NCBI GenBank assembly: GCA_022340315.1
Contig: JAJDOD010000116.1
Location: 1-37,267, forward strand
Direction: 5' to 3'
Source of the DNA: Silicimonas sp.
Lineage (GTDB): Bacteria > Pseudomonadota > Alphaproteobacteria > Rhodobacterales > Rhodobacteraceae
DNA length: 37,267 nt
Shown: piece after piece, positions 25,151 through 33,262 of the stretch
Numbering within the stretch: the first letter of the stretch is position 1
How the letters are laid out: every line of letters starts with the position of its first letter
Made by a program: the position numbers and the translations under genes
Notes under the pieces: generated by a model
Database searches by the model: none
What the model was told of the DNA's origin: nothing
What the model saw: the letters and a program-made list of their open reading frames with translations, nothing else

Positions 25151-25803
25151 CCCTCGAGGCGATCGAGGCGGATGCCCAGGCTCAAGCCCTGACAATACTC
25201 GGCCACTGCCCGATCCTCCCTGTTGACGGGCTTGGCACTGGGACGATCGTGTTGCTCGGCCCCGCGGAGCCGGGCTTCTGGGCGCGGGTCCAGACGGCAT
25301 CCGAGTTCAGCGACGGGAAGGCTGACCCTCTGGATCGCTGGTCGTTGCGCATTGTGTCGGCCTTGGCAAGGGAGCATGACGCAACGCCCCTGTTCCCATT
25401 CGGAAACCCCTCGCGCCCATTCATATCCTGGGCGCTTCGCAGCAAGCGCGCCTGGGTCTCACCGGTCGGACTACTGATTCACGAGAATGCCGGGCTGCTT
25501 GTCTCCTATCGCGGCGCGCTTCTCTTGTCGCAGATCGTCGACCAACCCGAGGCAGCGCCGACCCCCTGCGCCTCCTGCAAGAACAGGCCATGCGTCACCG
25601 CTTGCCCGGTTCACGCCCTGACAGAAGACGGATACGATCTGACCGGCTGCCACGAATACCTCGACCGGCCCGTGGGTGCGACTTGCATGAATGGCGGTTG
25701 CACCGTTCGTCGATCCTGCCCCGTCAGTCAGGGATACCCACGCAGTCGGTCACAATCTGCCTTTCACATGGCTGCATTTCATCCGCCCAAGACAGATCAA
25801 TAG
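25147..25803 (+). CDS. ferredoxin-like protein with two probable Fe-S clusters
   Basis: The 218-residue protein has eight clustered C-terminal cysteines: C141-x2-C144-x4-C149-x3-C153 ([14 protein letters not shown]), and C168, C180, C185 and C191 (TCMNGGC, SCPVS). Two [4Fe-4S] clusters are likely. The middle region ([35 protein letters not shown]) faintly recalls the cluster domain of epoxyqueuosine reductase, but the cobalamin-binding part is missing. It is often simply annotated ferredoxin in relatives. The ATG at 25147 overlaps the argB stop (ATGA), which settles the start. No obvious link to arginine synthesis; electron partner unknown. Confidence 0.82.
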   Translation: MTLEAIEADAQAQALTILGHCPILPVDGLGTGTIVLLGPAEPGFWARVQTASEFSDGKADPLDRWSLRIVSALAREHDATPLFPFGNPSRPFISWALRSKRAWVSPVGLLIHENAGLLVSYRGALLLSQIVDQPEAAPTPCASCKNRPCVTACPVHALTEDGYDLTGCHEYLDRPVGATCMNGGCTVRRSCPVSQGYPRSRSQSAFHMAAFHPPKTDQ

Positions 25804-25850
25804 TAGCAGCGACACTTGCGAACACGCGGGTTCGCGGATCAGATGCGTGC

Positions 25851-26357
25851 ATGGCACTGACCCTGATCCTGATGCGACACGCAAAATCCGACTGGGGCGA
25901 TCCCTCCCAGGACGATTTCGACCGACCGCTGAACAATCGCGGTCGCCGGTCGGCCTCGGCAATCGGGCGCTGGCTGGCGAAGCAGGGCTATCTCCCTGAC
26001 AAGGTTCTTGTCTCCGGCGCACGCCGTACCGTGGAAACCTGGGAATGCATGGCCGGGTCTCTGCCGGGAACCGCCGTGATGGAAAGTGCCCCGGTCCTCT
26101 ACCTGGCCGAACCGGGGACGATCCTGAACGTGCTTCGCGGCGAAGACGCCCGTACGGTCATGATGATTGGCCACAACCCGGGTTTCGCGTTCGTCGCCAG
26201 CGCTTTGGCCGAGCGGCTACCCGGCCACGACAAGTTCAGCCAGTACCCGACGGCGGCCACGACCGTCTTCGAGTTCCCGGCCTCAACCTGGTCGGCAATC
26301 GAGCCAGGGACCGGCACCGTGCTTGACTTCGTGGTGCCTCGCGACCTGCCTGAGTAA
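25851..26357 (+). CDS. SixA-like histidine phosphatase family protein
   Basis: The 168-residue protein begins with LTLILMRHAKSDW, the RH motif (Arg9, catalytic His10) of the histidine phosphatase superfamily, followed by RPLNNRGRRSASAIG, VSGARRTVET and MIGHNPGFA with the second conserved histidine. The size and motifs match SixA-type phosphohistidine phosphatases, which in E. coli act on HPr-like or histidine phosphotransfer proteins. The target here is not known. ATG at 25851 lies 47 bases after the ferredoxin-like gene; a longer open frame upstream overlaps that gene and is not coding. Confidence 0.9.
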   Translation: MALTLILMRHAKSDWGDPSQDDFDRPLNNRGRRSASAIGRWLAKQGYLPDKVLVSGARRTVETWECMAGSLPGTAVMESAPVLYLAEPGTILNVLRGEDARTVMMIGHNPGFAFVASALAERLPGHDKFSQYPTAATTVFEFPASTWSAIEPGTGTVLDFVVPRDLPE

Positions 26358-26394
26358 TCACCGGCCCGGGAGCTGCAGAAAGTTTCGATGGATG

Positions 26395-26417
26395 TCCGGG
26401 GGACGCTGTCCCCCGGA
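26395..26417. terminator. CCGGGGGAC-type hairpin, copy 1
   Basis: TCCGGGGGAC and GTCCCCCGGA are perfect 10-base arms around GCT, between the convergent sixA-like and bztD genes. There is no T-run, but position suggests a shared 3' end or processing structure. A near-identical hairpin occurs at 34644-34666. Confidence 0.5.
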
Positions 26418-26446
26418 TCGGTCGGTCCGCACCAGCGGGCCGAAAC

Positions 26447-27214
26447 TCAGTGACCGAGGATTTGGCTAAGGAACAGCTTTGTCCGGTCTGATTTGGGATT
26501 GTTGAAGAACTCTTCCGGTTCGTTCTGCTCGACGATCTGGCCGGCGTCCATGAATATGACCCGGTTCGCAACCTGGCGGGCAAAGCCCATCTCGTGCGTC
26601 ACGCAAATCATCGTCATGCCTTCCTGGGCAAGTTCGATCATCGTGTCGAGCACTTCCTTGATCATCTCGGGGTCAAGTGCCGAAGTGGGCTCGTCGAACA
26701 GCATGATGCGCGGACGCATGCACAACGATCGCGCGATGGCGACACGCTGCTGCTGACCGCCGGAAAGCTGACCCGGATACTTGTTCGCCTGGTCCGGAAT
26801 CTTGACCTTCTCAAGGAAGTGCATCGCGGTTTCTTCGGCTTCCTTCTTGGGTGTCTTGCGAACCCAGATCGGTGCCAGCGTGCAGTTCTCGAGAATGGTC
26901 AGATGCGGGAACAGGTTGAAATGCTGGAAGCACATGCCGACCTCGGACCGGATCCTGTCGATGTTCTTCAGGTCCGAAGACAGCACCGTACCATCGACTT
27001 CGATCGTGCCCTGCTGGTGTTCCTCCAGCGCGTTTATGCACCGGATCAGGGTTGATTTCCCTGATCCCGACGGACCGCAGATGACAATCCGCTCACCCCG
27101 GTTAACAGTCAGGTCGATGTCGCGCAGCACGTGGAACGTGCCGAACCATTTGTTCATCTTGGTAATGGTAATCGCGATCTCGTCGCTAACCTTCATTTGA
27201 GCGGCTTCAGCCAT
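26447..27214 (-). CDS. bztD: general amino acid ABC transporter, ATP-binding protein
   Basis: A cytoplasmic ATPase of the polar amino acid uptake family, about 255 residues. Walker A is GPSGSGKST, the Q loop [10 protein letters not shown], the signature [15 protein letters not shown], Walker [13 protein letters not shown] and the switch histidine in VTHEMGFA. It energises uptake through the BztB/BztC permease pair. Several starts are possible (TTG 27232, ATG 27226, 27223 and 27214); 27214 is preferred as it gives [11 protein letters not shown], the start usual in relatives. It is the last gene of the operon, 18 bases after bztC, and equals AapP in rhizobial naming. Confidence 0.94.
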   Translation of the reverse strand: MAEAAQMKVSDEIAITITKMNKWFGTFHVLRDIDLTVNRGERIVICGPSGSGKSTLIRCINALEEHQQGTIEVDGTVLSSDLKNIDRIRSEVGMCFQHFNLFPHLTILENCTLAPIWVRKTPKKEAEETAMHFLEKVKIPDQANKYPGQLSGGQQQRVAIARSLCMRPRIMLFDEPTSALDPEMIKEVLDTMIELAQEGMTMICVTHEMGFARQVANRVIFMDAGQIVEQNEPEEFFNNPKSDRTKLFLSQILGH

Positions 27215-27232
27215 ATGACTCATCATCCCCAA

Positions 27233-28531
27233 TTATCTGTGGTCGGTGGCCAGGCGACGTTCAAGCCATTGCGAATACTTCGAAATACCGTAGCAAACGA
27301 TAAAAAACAACATTGCGGCGAAACTGAAGAGCTCCCAGTAAACCCCGTTCCACTCCGTCGAAGCCAGGATTGGTCCCCGGATCATGCCGACCAGGTCGAA
27401 CATCGAGATGACCGAGACAAGTGTCGTATCCTTGAACAGGCCCACCGCCACATTGACGATGCCCGGAATCGAGATCTTCAATGCCTGCGGAAGGATGATC
27501 AGCCGCATCGCTTGCGGATAGTCCAATCCAAGGCTGTCGGCCGCCTCGTACTGACCCCTCGGCAGGGCGGCCAGACCGCCACGGATGACTTCGGCGATAT
27601 AGGCCGACGAGAACATGGTGATCATGATGACGACGCGCAGGAACAGATCGACCGTGCTGTCGGGCGGAAAGAAATAGGCCAGCATCACTGAGGCCACGAA
27701 AAGAAGCGTGATAAGCGGCACGCCCCGGATGAACTCGATGAAGATCACGCAGATACCCTTGATCAATGGCATGTCGGACTGACGTCCAAGGGCCAGCACG
27801 ATACCCAGTGGCAGCGAGAGCGAAACACAGGTCACGCCAAGCATCAGGTTGAGCATGAAGCCGCCAAGGTCACGGCTCGGCACCTGGCTCAGCATGGCGT
27901 TTTCCGACGCGGTGTCCGGAATCACTATCCCGCCCAGTGTCCAAATCACAAAGGCCGCGACGATAGCGCCAAAGAAGCCGGTCGCGAAGCTCTGCTTGCC
28001 GTAGCGATCAAAGACGACAAAACCGGCCACAAAGCCGAGGAGCGCCACGATCGGCACCAGGATCGACCCGCCCCAGATCAGCCAGAAGGCGATGAACGGA
28101 TACAGTCCTGTAAAGATCAGAAGCTTGCGCGGCAGATCGAAGAACAACACCGGCGCAGCCGCGAAGAACAATAGCAAAAATGCCAGGTTCGGTCGCCAGT
28201 ACTGGTCCGACGGATACTTGAAACCGTAAAGAAGCTGGTTCCAGCGCTCGCTCAGTACCGAGAAACAGGCGCCGACCTCGCCTTGAAGGGCATCGCGGCA
28301 TTCGGACAGGCTGGCGGTGCTCCAGACACCATTCAGAAGCCAGGGAACAGTTCCGGCGAGGATCGAATAGATCGCCCAGATTGCAACCAGCGTCAAAGCA
28401 GAGTTGGCAGGTGTCGCGAACAGGTTCTGGCGCAGCCACTTTATGACGCCTGTCTCCGACGCAGGTGGCGGTGACGGCGGAATCTGGGTCTTGCGGGCGA
28501 AGGCGACCGAATGTGCGTGTGTATCCGCCAT
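27233..28531 (-). CDS. bztC: general amino acid ABC transporter, permease
   Basis: The 432-residue inner-membrane permease has an N-terminal helix, a long periplasmic insertion (residues about 75-125), a cluster of extra helices, then the conserved transporter core with the EAA-type loop (ADSLGLDYPQAMRLIILPQAL) that docks the ATPase. The length fits Rhodobacter BztC (about 434 residues) better than rhizobial AapM (about 384), which is why the bzt name is used. Such systems import glutamate, glutamine, aspartate and asparagine. It begins one base after the bztB stop. Confidence 0.93.
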   Translation of the reverse strand: MADTHAHSVAFARKTQIPPSPPPASETGVIKWLRQNLFATPANSALTLVAIWAIYSILAGTVPWLLNGVWSTASLSECRDALQGEVGACFSVLSERWNQLLYGFKYPSDQYWRPNLAFLLLFFAAAPVLFFDLPRKLLIFTGLYPFIAFWLIWGGSILVPIVALLGFVAGFVVFDRYGKQSFATGFFGAIVAAFVIWTLGGIVIPDTASENAMLSQVPSRDLGGFMLNLMLGVTCVSLSLPLGIVLALGRQSDMPLIKGICVIFIEFIRGVPLITLLFVASVMLAYFFPPDSTVDLFLRVVIMITMFSSAYIAEVIRGGLAALPRGQYEAADSLGLDYPQAMRLIILPQALKISIPGIVNVAVGLFKDTTLVSVISMFDLVGMIRGPILASTEWNGVYWELFSFAAMLFFIVCYGISKYSQWLERRLATDHR

Positions 28532-28532
28532 C

Positions 28533-29747
28533 TCAGCGCTCCTTCAGTTTCATCGAGTTGTTGTAGACATTCATGCCCGCCGAAATCAGCAACGAAATCG
28601 TCAGATAGAACAGCATCAGCAACAGGACACATTCGATGGCGCGGCCCGTCTGGTTCAGCGTGATGCCTCCGAGCGTTGCCGTGATGTCGGCGTAGCCGAC
28701 AGCAATCGCAAGCGAAGAGTTTTTGGTGATGTTCAAGTACTGCGAAATCAGCGGCGGGATAATGACCCGCAGAGCCTGCGGCAGAATCACCAGGTTCATG
28801 ACACGCCCGGGACGAAGTCCGAGCGCCGAAGCTGCCTCGGTCTGCCCCTTGCTGATTGCCTGGATACCTGCACGGACGTTCTCCGCGATGAAGGCGCCAG
28901 TATAGATCGAGAGAGCGAACCAAAGTGCAATCAAGGGTGCACCGATCTGCAGACCGCCACGGAAGTTGAAACCGCCAAGTTCCGGATAATCGAGGCCGAT
29001 CGGTCTTCCGAGCAGGAAGTACATGATGACTGAAGGCAGAAAGAAGATCGCGAGACTTGGCCATGCCATCGGCAGAAGCTTGCCCTCGGCATAGAGCATC
29101 TTGGTCGCATAGCGGCGATAGGCAATGACGCCCACGACGGACGCAACGAACGTCAGCACCACGACAATCGAGCCTGGTCCCCAGACCGGAGCTGGAATGT
29201 AGATTCCGCGATTGGTAAATGCGATGGCGCCGAAAAGCATCGTCGCCTCGGGCTCATCACCTCGGAAGGCGCGAGGTGCGGGAAGCACCGCAGTCATGAT
29301 CGTGAAGATGATGATGATCCAGATCAGAACCGGGATGTTACGGAAGATCTCGACATAAACCGACATCAATTTGCGGACGAGCCAGTTGTTCGAAAGCCTG
29401 AGCACGCCCGCGAAGACACCGAATACCGTCGCTGTAAGGCAGGCGAGGAATGCCACCAGCAATGTATTGAGGATGCCGACAATCGCAGCGCGACCGTGTG
29501 TCGACTGGCTGTCATATTCGATCAAACGCTGGTTGATGTCATAACCTGAGGGCTCGCCGAAAAACTGGAACGAGATGTTCAGTCCAGCCGCCCGCAGGTT
29601 CTGGATGAGGTTGTTCCCCAGGTACCAGAAAGCCAGTGCCAGCAGAATCGCGGCGATGGCCTGGAAAGTGAGTGAACGGTACCGTGTATCGTTCAAAAGC
29701 ATCGAAAGTCGGAACGATGCCTGTTCCGGATCCGTTACCGTAGACAT
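28533..29747 (-). CDS. bztB: general amino acid ABC transporter, permease
   Basis: The 404-residue permease partner of BztC. It shows an N-terminal helix (FQAIAAILLALAFWYLGNNL), a periplasmic loop with FFGEPSGYDINQRLIEYD, the transport core helices including IPVLIWIIIIFTIMTAVLP, and the ATPase-docking loop AASALGLRPGRVMNLVILPQA. It follows bztA after a 124-base gap with a strong hairpin, and is nearly contiguous with bztC. The ATG at 29747 is clear, with a purine-rich GGGGGTAC upstream. Confidence 0.93.
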   Translation of the reverse strand: MSTVTDPEQASFRLSMLLNDTRYRSLTFQAIAAILLALAFWYLGNNLIQNLRAAGLNISFQFFGEPSGYDINQRLIEYDSQSTHGRAAIVGILNTLLVAFLACLTATVFGVFAGVLRLSNNWLVRKLMSVYVEIFRNIPVLIWIIIIFTIMTAVLPAPRAFRGDEPEATMLFGAIAFTNRGIYIPAPVWGPGSIVVVLTFVASVVGVIAYRRYATKMLYAEGKLLPMAWPSLAIFFLPSVIMYFLLGRPIGLDYPELGGFNFRGGLQIGAPLIALWFALSIYTGAFIAENVRAGIQAISKGQTEAASALGLRPGRVMNLVILPQALRVIIPPLISQYLNITKNSSLAIAVGYADITATLGGITLNQTGRAIECVLLLMLFYLTISLLISAGMNVYNNSMKLKER

Positions 29748-29831
29748 GAAGCGTACCCCCTGATCTCAACTCCGATTGGAGCTGCATGCCGCCCGGCGCC
29801 AGTAGAAACGCTCTTCTTGCGCGGCATATGG

Positions 29832-29860
29832 AAAAGGGCGCAGAAATTCTGCGCCCTTTT
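29832..29860 (-). terminator. bztA-bztB intercistronic stem-loop
   Basis: The 14-base perfect arms AAAAGGGCGCAGAA and TTCTGCGCCCTTTT flank a single A; the real loop is probably 3-5 bases. It lies 12 bases after the bztA stop, and T-runs follow on both strands. Such structures after binding-protein genes commonly protect the upstream mRNA and reduce read-through, which makes the periplasmic protein more abundant than the membrane parts. Confidence 0.75.
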
Positions 29861-29871
29861 CTTTATTTTGC

Positions 29872-30891
29872 TTACCGGAACGGCGGTGCGTAGATCAGAC
29901 CACCGTTCGTCCACTGCGCGTTCAGACCGCGAGCAAGACCGATCGGAGTGTTCTCACCGATGTTCTTCTCGAAAATCTCGCCGTAGTTTCCGACGGCTGC
30001 GATCGCACGCTTGGCCCAATCGGCGTCAAGGCCGATCATCTCGCCAAGGTTGCCTTCCGTGCCAAGCAGGCGGTTGATCTCGGGGTTGTCGCCGGCGGCA
30101 GAGCCAAGCTCGCCGACATTGGCCGAAGTGATGCCAAGCTCTTCCGCGGCGATGAGGGCGTTAAGCGTCCAGCGCACGATATCGCCCCACTCGTTGTCAC
30201 CATGCCGGACCAGCGGGCCGAGCGGTTCCTTGGAGATGATCTCCGGCAGGATCACGTGAGCCGTCGGGTCCTCAAAGGTCGCGCGTGTAGCGGCGAGACC
30301 GGAAGCGTCCGTCGTGTAAACGTCGCAGGCACCGGCGAGATATTGCTGCTGAGCTTCCGCATTGGTCTCGATCGGAACCGGCTCGTAGCTGATGTTGTTG
30401 GCGCGGAAAAAGTCCGCCAGGTTCAGCTCGGTGGTCGTGCCGGTCTGGATACAAACCGTCGCACCGTCGAGATCCTTGGCCGAAGTCACGCCAAGCTCCT
30501 TCGGAGCCATGAACCCCTGGCCATCGTAGTAGTTGATGCCGGTGAAATCGGTCTTCAGGTCGGTGTCACGCGAGAACGTCCAGGTGGTGTTCCGCGAAAG
30601 CATGTCAACTTCGCCCGAAGACAGAGCCGTGAAGCGGGTCTTCGTGGTCAGCGGCACAAACTCGACCGCGTTGGCATCTCCGAGAACGGCAGAAGCCACG
30701 GCACGGCAGAGAGCGACGTCGAAGCCTTCCCAGTTGCCGTTGGCATCGGGAGCAGCGAAGCCGACCAGGCCGGTCGACACGCCGCAGTTCATCTTGCCAC
30801 GCGCCTTCACGTCATCAAGCGTGGCAGCGCCTGCGACGCCGCCGGCGAGGGCAGCACCAGCGAGAGCGCCAAAGAATACGGATTTTTTCAT
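29872..30891 (-). CDS. bztA: general amino acid ABC transporter, periplasmic binding protein
   Basis: The 339-residue solute-binding protein has a Sec signal peptide (MKKSVFFGALAGAALAGG, cleavage probably after VAGA) and the family-3 binding fold: KMNCGVSTGLVGFAAPD, the FDVALCRAVASAVLGD segment, DMLSRNTTWTFSRD and the hinge region CDVYTTDASGL. It should capture acidic amino acids and their amides in the periplasm and hand them to BztBC. The start is fixed by AGGAAGAGG 7-9 bases upstream and by the signal peptide. First gene of the bztABCD operon. Confidence 0.95.
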   Translation of the reverse strand: MKKSVFFGALAGAALAGGVAGAATLDDVKARGKMNCGVSTGLVGFAAPDANGNWEGFDVALCRAVASAVLGDANAVEFVPLTTKTRFTALSSGEVDMLSRNTTWTFSRDTDLKTDFTGINYYDGQGFMAPKELGVTSAKDLDGATVCIQTGTTTELNLADFFRANNISYEPVPIETNAEAQQQYLAGACDVYTTDASGLAATRATFEDPTAHVILPEIISKEPLGPLVRHGDNEWGDIVRWTLNALIAAEELGITSANVGELGSAAGDNPEINRLLGTEGNLGEMIGLDADWAKRAIAAVGNYGEIFEKNIGENTPIGLARGLNAQWTNGGLIYAPPFR

Positions 30892-30910
30892 TTTTACCTC
30901 TTCCTGAATC

Positions 30911-31019
30911 GCCGCGTTTCCGACGCGGCAAAGAGGGCCCCTTTACCAGAACCCCTGTTGATCTGGCGGTTCGACCGCCGAATGCGCGGAATTTGGTCGG
31001 ATTCCGCCACATAGGTCAA
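30911..31019 (-). promoter_or_regulatory. bztA upstream region: candidate promoter and leader inverted repeats
   Basis: On the minus strand TTGACC (31014-31019) is a possible -35; 17-18 bases on, only a weak -10 (CCAAAT/CAAATT) is seen. Between and after lie a 7-base inverted repeat GCGGAAT/ATTCCGC (30986-30992, 31001-31007), GGCGGT/ACCGCC near 30965-30979, and a GCCGCGT/ACGCGGC hairpin (30911-30917, 30923-30929) just before the ribosome site. These may be operators or mRNA structures; no known NtrC-type site was recognised. Confidence 0.35.
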
Positions 31020-31049
31020 GGGTTGGACCCAAAAAAGCGACAAAAGGCC

Positions 31050-31072
31050 TTCAGGCGGAAAACCTGCCTGAA
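31050..31072 (-). terminator. candidate terminator after the ATP12 gene
   Basis: TTCAGGC (31050-31056) and GCCTGAA (31066-31072) form a 7-base stem, 33 bases downstream of the ATP12 stop on the minus strand, followed by GGCCTTTTG. The T-run is short, so termination may be partial. Confidence 0.4.
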
Positions 31073-31105
31073 TTCAGTCTCTTCTCATGGCCGAAGTTCA
31101 ATTTT

Positions 31106-31810
31106 TCAAGCAGCTTGATAAAATCTCGCCGCATGAAGAAACGCGCTTTGCTTTATTTCGGCGTGTTCTGCAGATTCCTCATCGTGGCCCCATTGCTCGA
31201 TCTGCCATTTCTCGTCGATACGAGAGGTATCCCAAGCAGTCTCCGCCGGTGTCCGCCCTTCCGTAACGGCAAGCGCAAGCACGAAAGACCCGGACAGGCT
31301 GACAAGATCATGGAATGCGGTGATCTGAAAATCGGACATCGGGCGCATCTGCTCGGTCAGACACGAGAGCGCATCCGGGACCTGACCGATCGGCATTACA
31401 CCCGCCGTAACATCCAATCCTGCACCGAAGACGGTCCTTGCCCAGTCAAGAAGAGGATCCCAAGCCTCACGTTGGCGCTCGGCTAGTGCTTCTGGCTGTT
31501 CGGCGCGGTAGCACAACAAATCGGTCCCGGCATACTCTGCAAGATGCGCCTCGACCTCGGCCCTTTGCGTGGCAACCTTGTCGATCGCCGCGTTGCTGGA
31601 CCGTGTCCAGGGCATCGAAACCGGATCAACCCGTTCTTCCTGCGCGTCCCATTCCGCGGCGATAAGCTGCGCGATTTCCTGGGTCGGGACGATCAGTTCC
31701 GCCTTGGCGGGAGTGCGGACCGTCCGGCTGTCCAACTTGATCTGATACCCGCCATCACACGTGTGCACGCTCGCGGCCCTCCAGAACCGCTTCATGGCCC
31801 ATTCGCTCAT
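31106..31810 (-). CDS. ATP12 family F1-ATPase assembly chaperone
   Basis: The 234-residue protein matches the ATP12 family: MKRFWRAASV, the strand IKLDSRTVRTPAKAELIVP, AAEWDAQEERVDPVSMPWTR, YAGTDLLCYRAEQPEALAERQ and the C-terminal IDEKWQIEQWGHDEESAEH. ATP12 binds the F1 alpha subunit before assembly in mitochondria, and alphaproteobacterial members are thought to do the same. The ATG at 31810 overlaps the stop of the pseudouridine synthase gene (ATGA), so it ends a coupled operon with rarA, crcB and the synthase. Confidence 0.93.
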   Translation of the reverse strand: MSEWAMKRFWRAASVHTCDGGYQIKLDSRTVRTPAKAELIVPTQEIAQLIAAEWDAQEERVDPVSMPWTRSSNAAIDKVATQRAEVEAHLAEYAGTDLLCYRAEQPEALAERQREAWDPLLDWARTVFGAGLDVTAGVMPIGQVPDALSCLTEQMRPMSDFQITAFHDLVSLSGSFVLALAVTEGRTPAETAWDTSRIDEKWQIEQWGHDEESAEHAEIKQSAFLHAARFYQAA

Positions 31811-32853
31811 TCGAACGCCTCTTCATCGAAAGGGTCGGCCGGCACATCATTCTCGAACCAGTCGAACATCGCCCAGGTCCGCGCCATATGCTCGGGGAGC
31901 GGTGCAGTCAGCGTTACGCGATTGCCCGTCACAGGATGCGTGAAACTCAGGTGGCGCGCATGCAGATGCAGCTTGCGGCTGATTTCACCGCCGAGCTGCG
32001 CGCCCCACCCGTCGCCCAGGTTCTCCTGACCCGAACCGCCGTATTTTCCGTCTCCCACGATGGGGTGCCCGATGGCCGCCATATGCGCCCGCAACTGGTG
32101 CGTCCGGCCGGTGACCGGGACCAGGGCGACCCAGCTCGCACGCGTGCCCAGCGAGGAAAGCACGGCGTAGTCGGTCGTGGCGTGCTTCGCTCCCTCCGTT
32201 CCATCAACTTCCTTCGGGTGCACCGCGATCATCTTCTCCCCTTCCCCCGCCTTGCCGTGCCCGGGAGCCTTGACCAGGCCGAACTGGATCGTACCCGGCG
32301 AGGGCGACGGCGTCCCTGCAACGGCCGCCCAGTATATCTTGCGCGTCTCACGGGCTCGAAAAGCCTTTGCAAGCGCGCTCGCAACGGCCCGCGTGCGGGC
32401 CATCAGCAGCACGCCCGACGTATCCTTGTCCAGGCGATGCACCAGACGCGGCTTTTCCTCGGCCTCGAAACGGATGGCTTCCGCCAATCCGTCCACGTGG
32501 CGCAACTGCTTGGACCCGCCCTGCGTCGGCAGACCCGGCGGCTTGTTCAAGGCGATGATGTGGTCGTCGCGATAGATCACCGCTTCTCGCATCATGGTCG
32601 CATCCGCCTCGCCTATTGCCGGCTTCCGAACGGCCGGCGCCGGTTGTTCCGGCAGCGGCGGCACGCGCACTGTCTGCCCAACCTCAACCCGGGTCGCAGG
32701 CTTTACGCGCCCACCGTCCAAACGGATCTCGCCCTTGCGGCACATCTTCTCGATACGGCCCTGCTGCACATGTGGAAACCGACGCCGAAACCAGCGGTCC
32801 AGCCGCTGATCGCCCTCGTCGGCCCCAATCTCGATCTGTTGCACGCCGCTCAT
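31807..32853 (-). CDS. RluA family pseudouridine synthase (RluC/RluD-like)
   Basis: The 348-residue enzyme has an N-terminal S4 RNA-binding domain (QRLDRWFRRRFPHVQQGRIE, to about residue 65) and the RluA catalytic core with HRLDKDTSG, in which Asp142 is the nucleophile that attacks the uridine. VTGRTHQLRAHMAAIGHPIVGD and the closing LHARHLSFTHP motif are intact. It probably modifies 23S rRNA (RluC-type sites), but the exact target cannot be assigned from sequence alone. It overlaps both crcB and the ATP12 gene by four bases. Confidence 0.93.
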   Translation of the reverse strand: MSGVQQIEIGADEGDQRLDRWFRRRFPHVQQGRIEKMCRKGEIRLDGGRVKPATRVEVGQTVRVPPLPEQPAPAVRKPAIGEADATMMREAVIYRDDHIIALNKPPGLPTQGGSKQLRHVDGLAEAIRFEAEEKPRLVHRLDKDTSGVLLMARTRAVASALAKAFRARETRKIYWAAVAGTPSPSPGTIQFGLVKAPGHGKAGEGEKMIAVHPKEVDGTEGAKHATTDYAVLSSLGTRASWVALVPVTGRTHQLRAHMAAIGHPIVGDGKYGGSGQENLGDGWGAQLGGEISRKLHLHARHLSFTHPVTGNRVTLTAPLPEHMARTWAMFDWFENDVPADPFDEEAFE

Positions 32854-33230
32854 GCCAGCACGCTCCGCGCCACCACCATCCCGACAGCAAGGCCAAGGAT
32901 CGACAGTACGACCGAAAGCGCGACATAAAGTGCCGCCTGTCCGATGTCACCGCGCTCGTAGAGCGTCATGGCTTCCAGCGAGAAGGCCGAAAAGGTCGTG
33001 AACCCGCCTAGAAGACCAGTCATCACGAATGGAGATACATGCGTCAGTCCGCGCTGTGCCGCCAACACCACGAAGACCCCCATCAGGAAACTGCCCAGAA
33101 TATTGACCGCTAGGATTGCAACCGGGAAACTCGTTGGCCCCAGCAGCCGGAAAACTCCGACGCCGAACAGGTACCTCAGCGACGCGCCAAGTGCGCCGCC
33201 AAGAGCCACGGAGATAAGGGGTCCAAACAT
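32850..33230 (-). CDS. crcB: fluoride efflux channel CrcB/Fluc
   Basis: A 126-residue, four-helix membrane protein with the Fluc signatures GGALGASLRYL, NILGSFLMG and GGFTTFSAFSLE, which line the fluoride path and the central sodium site. It exports fluoride as an antiparallel dimer. ATG at 33230 gives the standard length; ATG 33254 and a TTG at 33266 that overlaps the rarA stop would extend it by 8 or 12 hydrophilic residues and cannot be excluded. No crcB-type fluoride riboswitch was recognised upstream, where rarA is coding. Confidence 0.93.
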   Translation of the reverse strand: MFGPLISVALGGALGASLRYLFGVGVFRLLGPTSFPVAILAVNILGSFLMGVFVVLAAQRGLTHVSPFVMTGLLGGFTTFSAFSLEAMTLYERGDIGQAALYVALSVVLSILGLAVGMVVARSVLA

Positions 33231-33262
33231 GCGCCCGGGTCTGTCGCGGCTCATGCGAGAAG

